Assembly: GCA_937879855.1 (NCBI GenBank)
Contig: CALFMO010000066.1
Location: 124,001-188,000 of the forward strand
Origin: an uncultured Acidobacteriaceae bacterium
GTDB taxonomy: Bacteria > Acidobacteriota > Terriglobia > Terriglobales > Acidobacteriaceae
Reading direction: 5' to 3'
Length of the DNA: 64,000 nt
How positions within the stretch are numbered: the stretch's first letter is position 1; each line of letters begins with the position of its first letter. This document shows positions 8,619-16,143 of the stretch, piece after piece. A program made the position numbers and the translations under genes. The notes beneath the pieces are model-generated. The model worked only from the letters and a program-made list of their open reading frames with translations, was not told the DNA's origin and made no database searches.

Positions 8619-9317
8619 ATGCCGCCGAAGTTCAATCGCCGACGCGCTGTGTTCGTATTGGGCAAGATTGACGAGATTCTGGCGTGGGAGCAGCGGAAGG
8701 AAACGGAGCGCGACATCAAGTTCGTCGAACTGGGGCGCTATCTATGCGAGGTTCGGGCGGGACAATACTGGAGGCTGGAAAGCTTGAAGTGTTTTGACGA
8801 GTTTCTGGAGAGACGTTTTCCGGAATCGCGGCGGAAGGCCTACTACCTGATGTCGATTCACGAACACCTGCCACCGCAGGCTAGAAAGGAGCTGAAGGAC
8901 TTGGGATGGGCGAAGGGAATCGAACTAGCCAAACTGGCCAGGCGGGATCGGCAGAAATTCGATTGTGCAATCTGGTTGCACAAAGCGCATCAGATGCCGA
9001 CGGAGGATTTCAAGAAGGAGGTCGAGAGGGAACTGACGGGGAGAGAGACAGAGCCTTGGGAAATTATTTACTTCAAACTATACCAGAGCCAAATGCCGGT
9101 CATTGAGAAGGCAATCGAGACAGCAACCCTCATGCTCGGATCAGACAAGTCTCGCGGCTATTGTTTGGAGATGATCTGCGCCGACTTCTTGGCGGGCGCT
9201 AATCTGGACAACAGTGATCCGGGGACGCTGTTGTTCTCCATGAGGAGATTCTTTAAATTGCTCCCGGAAGGGCAGCGACAGGCATTCCTTAATGGCCTTA
9301 GCGAAAACGTCTTATGA
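8619..9317 (+). CDS. Hypothetical helical, probably DNA-binding protein of the cassette
   Basis: A 232-aa protein. I take the ATG at 8619, ten bases after the nuclease stop, rather than upstream in-frame codons inside the nuclease gene. The core FVELGRYLCEVRAGQYWRLE, FDEFLERRFPESRRKAYYLM and DLGWAKGIELAKLARRDRQK resembles the SRRKAYYL...GWxKAxELAxLAR pattern of HTH-containing proteins on plasmids and integrative elements. This suggests a ParB/KorB-like DNA-binding module. Enzyme motifs are absent. Exact role is unknown. Confidence 0.65.
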   Translation: MPPKFNRRRAVFVLGKIDEILAWEQRKETERDIKFVELGRYLCEVRAGQYWRLESLKCFDEFLERRFPESRRKAYYLMSIHEHLPPQARKELKDLGWAKGIELAKLARRDRQKFDCAIWLHKAHQMPTEDFKKEVERELTGRETEPWEIIYFKLYQSQMPVIEKAIETATLMLGSDKSRGYCLEMICADFLAGANLDNSDPGTLLFSMRRFFKLLPEGQRQAFLNGLSENVL

Positions 9318-9553
9318 GTTCCATTGCCCCAAAACCGACATCGTTGCGGCTCGATCCGATATCGTACGAGAGACTGCGACAGCAAATCCTGCGGCGCGAT
9401 GGCTGGCGCTGTCAAGCGTGTGGTGCGATGTCAAACCTAGAAGTCCACCACAAACAGTTTCGCAGCCAATCTGGCCATGATTCAGAGGAGAACCTAATTA
9501 CCCTGTGCGCTGGTTGTCATGGCCACCTGCATTTCCCGAGGGTTGATGGCTAG
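9314..9553 (+). CDS. HNH endonuclease, small
   Basis: A 79-aa protein overlapping the preceding gene by ATGA. It is a complete HNH motif: zinc ligands Cys33/Cys36 (RCQACG) and Cys65/Cys68 (LCAGCH), the catalytic pair His45-His46 (EVHHKQ), Asn60, and His69/His71. The linker SGHDSEENLITL is typical. It probably nicks or cuts DNA as the last gene of the operon. Being a bare domain, it may act with a partner from the same cassette. Confidence 0.85.
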   Translation: MSSIAPKPTSLRLDPISYERLRQQILRRDGWRCQACGAMSNLEVHHKQFRSQSGHDSEENLITLCAGCHGHLHFPRVDG

Positions 9554-10004
9554 GTCCGCGCGCCGAAGCATTGGGTCCGTGCAAGGCATCGGAAAATCTA
9601 TGTGAGCTTTGACGGCGTGAGGAGCACCAATTATTATCTCTGGTAATGTTCTGATTCCCCAACTGCGCCGAAGCCCCGGCGTTCAACCGGCAAAATTTAA
9701 CCCCCGAAGGATCGGCGAGGGTGACCGAAAGGCGATGCGCTTGAGACGAAACGGCGAGGCTGGCAAAACTTGCTTCCAACCGCAACCCCGTTCCGAAATC
9801 CGGGTTGAACTTGGGGGCAGCCTGACCGGAGGCGTTGACACACGCGCCGCTTAAGGGTAATCTCTGTAATTCCCAACGCGAACTGTGCGGGAAGGGGCGG
9901 TAGCTTGTCCAATGAGCTACAGGACATCGGGGTCGACACTCCTTGTTGCGGTTTTCCTGCTTCTGCGGTGACAATATCTCGCCGTATCCAGACCTAAGAC
10001 CGGT
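9554..10004. other. Non-coding stretch between the cassette and the EPS locus
   Basis: About 450 bases. A long minus-strand frame crosses it and continues antisense through asnB, but only its 9700-9850 part looks protein-like and no family is recognisable. It should contain the asnB promoter; no clear box found. It may be the junction between the inserted cassette and the polysaccharide locus. Confidence 0.35.
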
Positions 10005-11864
10005 ATGTGCGGTATAAACGGCATCTTCGCATACCATTCGGCTTCGAGCGCGCCGCAGGAAGCCGAACTCCTTAGAACCAGAGAGGCAATGCGAGCACGA
10101 GGTCCCGATGGATCGGGGACCTGGTGGAGCACAAACCGGCATTGTGGTTTGGGCCATCGAAGGCTTTCGATCATCGATCTTTCCGACCGAGCTTCCCAGC
10201 CGATGGTTAGTGCCGATGGTCGCTCGGTCGTCGTATTTAACGGTGAGATCTACAACTATCCTCAGATTCGCGCTGAACTCGAAGGAGACGGCGTCCGGTT
10301 CCGCACGACTTCCGACACGGAAGCGCTGTTGCATCTCTATGAGCGGGACGGCGCGGAAATGGTACATCGGCTGCGCGGAATGTTTGCTTTCGCAATCTGG
10401 GACGAGAAGCAACGGCGCCTTTTTCTTGCGCGCGATCCCTACGGTATCAAACCTCTGTACACGGCCAATGACGGTTGGACATTTCGCTTCGCCTCGCAGG
10501 TCAAGGCCCTTCTGGCGGGGGGGAATATCTCGCGCGACCCGGAACCGGCAGGTCTGGTTGGCTTTCATCTTTTTGGCAGCGTGCCTGAGCCATTTTCACT
10601 CTATCGGGAAATTCGTTCTCTACCTGCCGGGCACACACAGTGGATCGACGGAACCGGCCCGAAGGAGCCACGGCCTTATTCGAATGTCGCTGCAGCCCTG
10701 GCTGAAGGCACGGCGACCCCCGTCCCCAAAGATGACCTTTGTGAACGCGTGCGCGCTGGGGTCTTAGACAGCGTACGGGCCCATTTGTTGGCAGACGTCG
10801 AAGTCGGTATCTTTCTGTCGGCAGGTGTCGACTCCGGTGCTTTGCTGGGCCTCATGCGCGATGCGGGGCAAAAAGACATTCGCGCCATCACCCTGGTGTT
10901 TTCCGAGTTCCAAGGTACATTGGAAGACGAGGCGCCATTGGCCGCGCGCGTGTGCGAATATTATGGTGCGCGCCACATCGTACGATCCGTTAGTGAGAAG
11001 GAATTCCGCGACGACCTTCCCGCAATACTTGAAGCCATGGACCAGCCGTCGATCGACGGGGTGAATTCCTGGTTCGTCTCCAAGGCGGCCAAAGAAGCTG
11101 GATTGAAGGTTGCAATATCGGGTCTGGGTGGCGATGAACTTCTTGGTGGCTATCCTAGCTTCCTGGATCTACCCCGTTGGCGACACTGGTTTGGCCCATT
11201 GGCAGCGGTTCCTGGCTTGGGGTTGGCGGCGCGCAAAGTCATTGGCGGAGTTGCCCCTGGTCTCTCGCGGGAACGGCCTAAGCTGCTCGGTGTTCTTGAG
11301 CACTCGGGAACCTGGGCTGGCACGTATCTTCTGCGCCGCGGCTTGTTCCTGCCCAACGAGCTATCCACTGTGATGGACGCCGAAATCGTGCGCGAGGGTC
11401 TGCGCCGGCTAAAGCCGTTGCCGCGCCTCGCGGCCAGCCTGGTCCCCGACCCTGGATCTGACGCCGCGCGGGTCTGCGTGCTTGAGTCGACACAATACAT
11501 GCGCAATCAGCTTCTCCGCGATGCCGACTGGGTTGGGATGGCGCATAGCCTGGAGATTCGTGTGCCGTTGGTGGACTTTGTCCTGCTTCGAACGCTTGCG
11601 CCCGTGATCTCTGCGCTCGGCGCCGGGTCAGGGAAGGCGGCTCTTGCCAAAGCGCCGGTCAAAGCTCTGCCAAACGACGTCGTGAATCGTGCGAAGACAG
11701 GCTTCAACGTTCCCACTGGGAACTGGATAAGTGCGGCGGTTGGCGGCTCGGAACCGAGAGTTCGTCCATCCGCGGCCAAGGGCCTGATCTCTCGACGCTG
11801 GTCGCGCGCAGTTCTAAAAGGCATGGTGCCGGCGAAGGCCGCGCAACAAGTGCAAGCAGCATGA
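10005..11864 (+). CDS. asnB: Asparagine synthase (glutamine-hydrolysing), EPS-associated
   Basis: A 619-aa two-domain enzyme. MCGINGIFAYH supplies the N-terminal nucleophile Cys2 of the glutaminase domain, followed by RGPDGSGTW, LGHRRLSIIDLS and FNGEIYNYPQIR. The synthase domain has the ATP pyrophosphatase loop FLSAGVDSGALLG (canonical SGGxDS, here SAGVDS) and ISGLGGDELLGGYP. It makes amides from carboxylates using glutamine. In EPS/exosortase loci this type probably amidates a sugar or lipid precursor rather than aspartate. It overlaps the next gene by ATGA. Confidence 0.9.
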   Translation: MCGINGIFAYHSASSAPQEAELLRTREAMRARGPDGSGTWWSTNRHCGLGHRRLSIIDLSDRASQPMVSADGRSVVVFNGEIYNYPQIRAELEGDGVRFRTTSDTEALLHLYERDGAEMVHRLRGMFAFAIWDEKQRRLFLARDPYGIKPLYTANDGWTFRFASQVKALLAGGNISRDPEPAGLVGFHLFGSVPEPFSLYREIRSLPAGHTQWIDGTGPKEPRPYSNVAAALAEGTATPVPKDDLCERVRAGVLDSVRAHLLADVEVGIFLSAGVDSGALLGLMRDAGQKDIRAITLVFSEFQGTLEDEAPLAARVCEYYGARHIVRSVSEKEFRDDLPAILEAMDQPSIDGVNSWFVSKAAKEAGLKVAISGLGGDELLGGYPSFLDLPRWRHWFGPLAAVPGLGLAARKVIGGVAPGLSRERPKLLGVLEHSGTWAGTYLLRRGLFLPNELSTVMDAEIVREGLRRLKPLPRLAASLVPDPGSDAARVCVLESTQYMRNQLLRDADWVGMAHSLEIRVPLVDFVLLRTLAPVISALGAGSGKAALAKAPVKALPNDVVNRAKTGFNVPTGNWISAAVGGSEPRVRPSAAKGLISRRWSRAVLKGMVPAKAAQQVQAA

Positions 11865-12952
11865 AGTCGTCTCCGGCAATGCTTGCTTTAGTAACCGACG
11901 CGTTCGGTGGGCGCGGTGGCATTGCGCAGTACAACCGGGATTTTCTGGGCGCCTTGGCCGAAACGCGAGCCCTGTCATCGATTACGGTGCTGCCGCGGCT
12001 CGCGCCAGACCCGCCTGTCCTGCAGCCAACGATCGAACAAGCACCCGCGCGGCGCGGAAGGCTCGCCTATTCGTTGGGTGCTGTGCAACGGGCGCTCGCG
12101 CAGTCGGTGGATTTTGTCTTCTGCGGGCACATCTTTATGGCTCCCTTAGCCGCACTCATTGCGCGGCTGAAGGCCGCGAAGCTCATCATTCAAACCCACG
12201 GAATCGAGGCTTGGCCGCGGCCTTCACGGATGCAGCGCGAAGCGGTGGAATCGGCTGATCTTTTGTTGTGCGTTTCGCGTTATACGCGGGCCTCTGTGCT
12301 CTCCTGGGCGGCAATTGCGCCTGAGCGGGTGATGGTCCTGCCGAATACTTTCAAGGAAACGTTCACGCCGACAAACGGTTTGAGGCCGCAAACATCGCCA
12401 GCAAACGGGAAGAAACACACACTTTTGACGGTCGCACGCATGGACCCCAGCCAGCAGTACAAAGGCCAAGATCGTGTAATTTCTGCCCTGCCTTTTGTGT
12501 TCTCGCACGGCTACGACGTGGAATATATTGTCGTCGGCGAGGGTGACGACCGCCGCCGCCTTGAATTGCTGGCGCGTGAGGTTGGCGTAAGCGAGCACGT
12601 GCACTTCCTGGGCGGCGTAGACTTGAAAGTTCTTCGCGACGTTTACCGCAAGGCCGACCTGTTTGTCATGCCGTCGACGGGCGAGGGATTTGGGATTGCA
12701 TTCCTGGAGGCGATGGTTAGTGGCGTCCCCACGCTTGGCCTTAGCGTTGCTGGCACCATCGACGCTCTGGCAGACGGAGAACTGGGAACAATCGTACCTG
12801 AGGCCGAGCTTCCGGCTGCGATCGTGCGTCTTCTTGCTACGCCGAAGCCAGACCCGCTAGCTCTCGCCACGGCAACGCGTGCTCGTTTTGGGCGGCCGCA
12901 ATTCGCGGCGGGCGTTCGGGCAGTCTTGAATCGACTGATCGAGGCCAGCTGA
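11861..12952 (+). CDS. Glycosyltransferase family 4
   Basis: A 363-aa GT-B enzyme. The N-terminal domain begins LALVTDAFGGRGGIAQYNRD (glycine-rich acceptor loop). The C-terminal donor domain has LLTVARMD...KGQDRVISAL, VGEGDDRRRLELLA, and the E-x7-E retaining motif MPSTGEGFGIAFLEAMVSGV. It adds one sugar from a nucleotide donor to the lipid-linked glycan at the cytoplasmic face. It overlaps asnB and precedes the exporter genes. Sugar specificity cannot be read from sequence. Confidence 0.88.
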   Translation: MKSSPAMLALVTDAFGGRGGIAQYNRDFLGALAETRALSSITVLPRLAPDPPVLQPTIEQAPARRGRLAYSLGAVQRALAQSVDFVFCGHIFMAPLAALIARLKAAKLIIQTHGIEAWPRPSRMQREAVESADLLLCVSRYTRASVLSWAAIAPERVMVLPNTFKETFTPTNGLRPQTSPANGKKHTLLTVARMDPSQQYKGQDRVISALPFVFSHGYDVEYIVVGEGDDRRRLELLAREVGVSEHVHFLGGVDLKVLRDVYRKADLFVMPSTGEGFGIAFLEAMVSGVPTLGLSVAGTIDALADGELGTIVPEAELPAAIVRLLATPKPDPLALATATRARFGRPQFAAGVRAVLNRLIEAS

Positions 12953-13004
12953 AACTGGCACTCTCCGCTCTTCTGTCAATGTAGCTCGCGCCATCTTCAA
13001 AGTA

Positions 13005-13913
13005 ATGATCAACCGCCTCAAGCAAGCAAGTCCTGCGGTTGTCGACGGTCCACTCGCGCTGCCGGACAAGCCGAACGGAATTCACGAGCACGAGCGCGTG
13101 CTCGTGCTGGAAGCGGGACGCGCCGAACGGCACTACTGGAGAGATCTGTGGACCTACCGCGAGTTGTTCGCGATCCTCGCCTGGCGCGACCTTGCGGTTC
13201 GCTATAAGCAAACGGCGATGGGTGTAGCGTGGGCACTGATCCGACCGATTTTGTCCATGCTGGTTTTCACCGTGCTATTCAACCGGGTCGCCAAATTGCC
13301 CAGTGTTGGGCATGCCCCCTACTCGGTGATGGTGTTTGCTGGAATGCTGCCGTGGTTTCTGTTCTCAACCATCTTGGCCGACGCGTCGATCAGTTTAGTA
13401 AACAATTCCAATCTGATCAGCAAGGTCTATTTTCCGCGGCTCATTGTGCCCTCAGCTACGATCCTGGTCGCTCTGGCAGACTTCGCGATCACGTTTGCCC
13501 TGCTTATTTTGATGATGGCCTGGTATCGTTTCTTTCCCGATTGGCGGTTGATTTTCATGCCGTTTTTTCTGGTGCTTGCGATCCTGGCAAGTCTGGGTCC
13601 GGCACTTTACATCACGGCGCTGAACGTGAAGTATCGTGACTTCCGCTACATCATTCCGTTCATCCTTCAATTTGGCCTTTATGTATCGCCAGTAGGCTTT
13701 TCGAGCACCGTGGTCCCCCAAAAATGGCGCCTGCTTTACAGTCTCAACCCGGTGGTGGGCGTAATTGACGGTTTTCGTTGGTGCCTGTTGCGTGGCGAAA
13801 GCCAGTTCTATTGGCCGGGCTTCTTTTTAAGTATTGCCGCGGTCGTCGTGTGGCTATGGCTGGGCATTTGGTATTTTCGCAAGACCGAGCGCACGTTTGC
13901 GGACCTCTTGTGA
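13005..13913 (+). CDS. wzm: ABC-2 polysaccharide/O-antigen exporter permease Wzm
   Basis: A 302-aa membrane protein. After a ~60-residue cytoplasmic N-terminus come six hydrophobic segments. YRELFAILAWRDLAVRYKQT is the coupling-helix entry seen in Wzm/TagG-type permeases, followed by VAWALIRPILSMLVFTVLFN, GMLPWFLFSTILAD, LGPALYITALNVKYRDFRY and ILQFGLYVSPVGFSS. It forms the channel half of an ABC transporter that exports a finished lipid-linked glycan. The ATPase partner wzt follows one base after its stop. Confidence 0.9.
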   Translation: MINRLKQASPAVVDGPLALPDKPNGIHEHERVLVLEAGRAERHYWRDLWTYRELFAILAWRDLAVRYKQTAMGVAWALIRPILSMLVFTVLFNRVAKLPSVGHAPYSVMVFAGMLPWFLFSTILADASISLVNNSNLISKVYFPRLIVPSATILVALADFAITFALLILMMAWYRFFPDWRLIFMPFFLVLAILASLGPALYITALNVKYRDFRYIIPFILQFGLYVSPVGFSSTVVPQKWRLLYSLNPVVGVIDGFRWCLLRGESQFYWPGFFLSIAAVVVWLWLGIWYFRKTERTFADLL

Positions 13914-13914
13914 T

Positions 13915-15201
13915 ATGACGGGCGACGTTGTGATCCGGGCTGAAGCCCTCGGGAAGAAGTACTTAGTCGGCCACGACGTTCAGCGTGAGCGTTACACAAC
14001 GCTGCGCGAGGTGATTACTCGAAAGGTGAGGCGACTCGCTCGCATGGGTGCGAATGGCTTCCGGGCGACGATGGGCAGAGGCCACGAAGTAGAGGAGTTT
14101 TGGGCTCTCAAGGAGATTGATTTCGAAATAAAGCGTGGAGAGGTAGTCGGCATAATTGGCCGAAATGGTGCGGGTAAGAGCACTCTGCTGAAAGTACTCT
14201 CCCGCATTACCGAACCGAGCGAGGGACGAGTTTCAATCAAGGGTCGAGTGGCAAGCCTGCTGGAAGTGGGAACAGGTTTTCACCCAGAACTGACCGGTCG
14301 CGAGAACATCTATCTTAACGGTGCAATCCTCGGGATGGCGCGCGCCGAGATAAGGCGCAAATTCGATGAGATTGTCGCATTCGCCGAGGTGGAGCGATTT
14401 TTGGACACTCCGGTAAAACGCTATTCCTCCGGCATGCATGTGCGATTGGCATTCTCGGTGGCGGCACATTTAGAGCCGGAGATTTTGATCGTGGACGAAG
14501 TGCTGGCCGTGGGAGATGCCGCATTTCAGGAAAAATGTATAGGGAAGATGAATGCGGTCGCAAAGTCCGACGGACGAACGGTTCTTTTCGTAAGCCACAA
14601 TATGTCCGTGGTTCAGCACCTTTGCTCGCGTGCTGCGTTGATACGAGCTGGCCGCATTACGGCCAGCGGAGGAACGGCTTCGATTGTTGCTACTTACCTG
14701 TCGGATGTTCGTCAAGAAAGCAGGGTTTCCCTGGTCGACTGGGCGGATAGGAATACAACCGGAGAGGCGAGGATAACGAAGCTGGAAGTGGGCGACGATG
14801 CCGCTGGCAACCGTATAACGTTCGGCCAGGATTTTCGGTTCCGCATTCACGCAACGTTCAAAGAACCTTTTGCTGATCCCAGCTTTGGCTTGATGATCCA
14901 TGACACCACTGGAGTGCCGCTGGCGAATGTTCACACGGTTCATCAAGGTATGCGGTTAGGAAAGGTCGATGGAAATATCGTCGTCGACGGTGTTATTCCG
15001 AAACTCAACCTATATCCAGGTCGTTATTTTCTGAGCCCCTGGATATGTAATTCGACCGCCAGCCGTGATGTGGATTTTCCTCGCATGTGTGCCGAGTTGA
15101 ATATCATTCCGGCGCCAGGCCCGCACGGAGACCTGCTGTTGGATCCCACGTGGGGAAAGTACTTCCTTGCATCAGAGTGGAAATTAACACAGAGCCATTA
15201 A
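13915..15201 (+). CDS. wzt: ABC polysaccharide exporter ATPase Wzt, copy 1
   Basis: A 428-aa protein; the ATG at 13915 follows the wzm stop by one base. The ATPase domain has Walker A GRNGAGKST (82-90), signature YSSGM (170-174), Walker B LIVDE (191-195) and switch His228. From ~280 the C-terminal beta-sandwich is the Wzt_C type, which recognises the end of the glycan. Codons 5-208 lie in a 614-bp segment that I read as identical to the second wzt at 18010, whereas the C-terminal domains differ. It partners with the single Wzm. Confidence 0.9.
   Translation: MTGDVVIRAEALGKKYLVGHDVQRERYTTLREVITRKVRRLARMGANGFRATMGRGHEVEEFWALKEIDFEIKRGEVVGIIGRNGAGKSTLLKVLSRITEPSEGRVSIKGRVASLLEVGTGFHPELTGRENIYLNGAILGMARAEIRRKFDEIVAFAEVERFLDTPVKRYSSGMHVRLAFSVAAHLEPEILIVDEVLAVGDAAFQEKCIGKMNAVAKSDGRTVLFVSHNMSVVQHLCSRAALIRAGRITASGGTASIVATYLSDVRQESRVSLVDWADRNTTGEARITKLEVGDDAAGNRITFGQDFRFRIHATFKEPFADPSFGLMIHDTTGVPLANVHTVHQGMRLGKVDGNIVVDGVIPKLNLYPGRYFLSPWICNSTASRDVDFPRMCAELNIIPAPGPHGDLLLDPTWGKYFLASEWKLTQSH
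13927..14540 (+). repeat. 614-bp direct repeat, wzt core, copy A
   Basis: Compared line by line with 18022-18635 (offset 4095), every base appears to match, including synonymous positions. It covers wzt codons 5 to ~208, i.e. most of the ATPase domain. Sequence on both sides differs sharply. This points to gene conversion or a very recent exchange. Confidence 0.92.
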
Positions 15202-16130
15202 GGGTTTCGCGTCAAACCGAGCCAGACAGCGCGGGCACTCTTTTTTCGCAGGCTCGATTTGTGAATGCCATTGTTCAAGCTATGGGTAATTCTTGTCGCT
15301 CAATCGAGCTGCGATCAGAGACTTGCCGATCGAGCATTTTTGGAGTGGAAACAGTCCACTCGTACGGAAGGCGAAGCGTAGCGCTCGCTCCCTTTGACCT
15401 CTATGCTCATCCCTCAGGGCCCGGTGATCTAGATGCTGCGCTGACAGACATTCTCAGAGAACTCAAGACCTTATCGACAGCGACATTTCATTGGAGCGTT
15501 CGTTTTGATCATGCGGAGCTTGCGGAAGCGCTCGCAAGGAGAGGTCTACCATTTTCTCGACCCGCTACACATGTTTTGCCCCTCAATGGTGATTACGAAA
15601 CGAGTTTTGCCAAATTTAGCTCAACGGCCCGAAGACACGTGCGCCGCGCTCAAAGCGATGGAGTTGTGGTTCGTTGCGCGCACGATGCGGACGATATAAG
15701 GGCGTATTACGAAGTCCATACAAGGCTGGCAGCGGCGAAAGGCAATTACCGCTCAATATACCCTAAGGCAATGTTCGATGAGTTGGTGAAGCTCGACAAG
15801 GATGTCGTTTTTGTCGTGGCGGAGGTGCAAAAAAAGATCGCTGGTGGGGCGTGGTTTTTCCGCGATGGAAGGACGATGCTGTATTGGCACGGAGCAATGG
15901 ATCGTGAGTATTCACGATATTATCCCAGCTACGCGATCCAGGCTTATGCAATTCGAATGGCTCATGAAGAGGGAAGGACCGTATTCAATTTCGGGGGCTC
16001 CGTCGGGATCGCCTCATTAGAACGATTCAAATCCGCATTTGGCGCCGAACCGCAGTGCTGCTGGTACTTCTCTTGGCAAAACCCTCTCTGGCGAACACTC
16101 CGGTACGTGAGACGTGCGTTTAGTTTCTAG
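15177..16130 (+). CDS. FemAB-like/GNAT (Acetyltransf_6) protein 1
   Basis: About 317 aa if it starts at GTG 15177 (overlapping the wzt end). The start is uncertain, but TLFSQARFVNAIVQAMG aligns with the start of the next protein (FFSSKEYVSAWVQAF), so it must lie upstream of ~15235. The C-terminal half has the FemAB/GNAT pattern FSSTARRHVRRAQSDGVVVR, KKIAGGAWFFRDGRTMLYWH and FNFGGSVGIASLERFKSAFG. This family is common beside PEP-CTERM/exosortase EPS genes and likely transfers an aminoacyl or acyl group to a sugar. Substrate unknown. Confidence 0.72.
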   Translation: MEINTEPLRVSRQTEPDSAGTLFSQARFVNAIVQAMGNSCRSIELRSETCRSSIFGVETVHSYGRRSVALAPFDLYAHPSGPGDLDAALTDILRELKTLSTATFHWSVRFDHAELAEALARRGLPFSRPATHVLPLNGDYETSFAKFSSTARRHVRRAQSDGVVVRCAHDADDIRAYYEVHTRLAAAKGNYRSIYPKAMFDELVKLDKDVVFVVAEVQKKIAGGAWFFRDGRTMLYWHGAMDREYSRYYPSYAIQAYAIRMAHEEGRTVFNFGGSVGIASLERFKSAFGAEPQCCWYFSWQNPLWRTLRYVRRAFSF

Positions 16131-16143
16131 CCAAGTTCCAACC

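Noticed and set aside
6627..9553. Complete prophage or integrative element
   Set aside because: Only recombination-type genes are present: no integrase, structural, lysis or conjugation genes, and no att-like direct repeats were noticed at the borders.
9498..10568. Long minus-strand open frame antisense to the start of asnB
   Set aside because: asnB on the plus strand has full motifs from Met-Cys2 onward. The antisense frame has no recognisable domain and arises from GC-rich codon structure plus an intergenic stretch.
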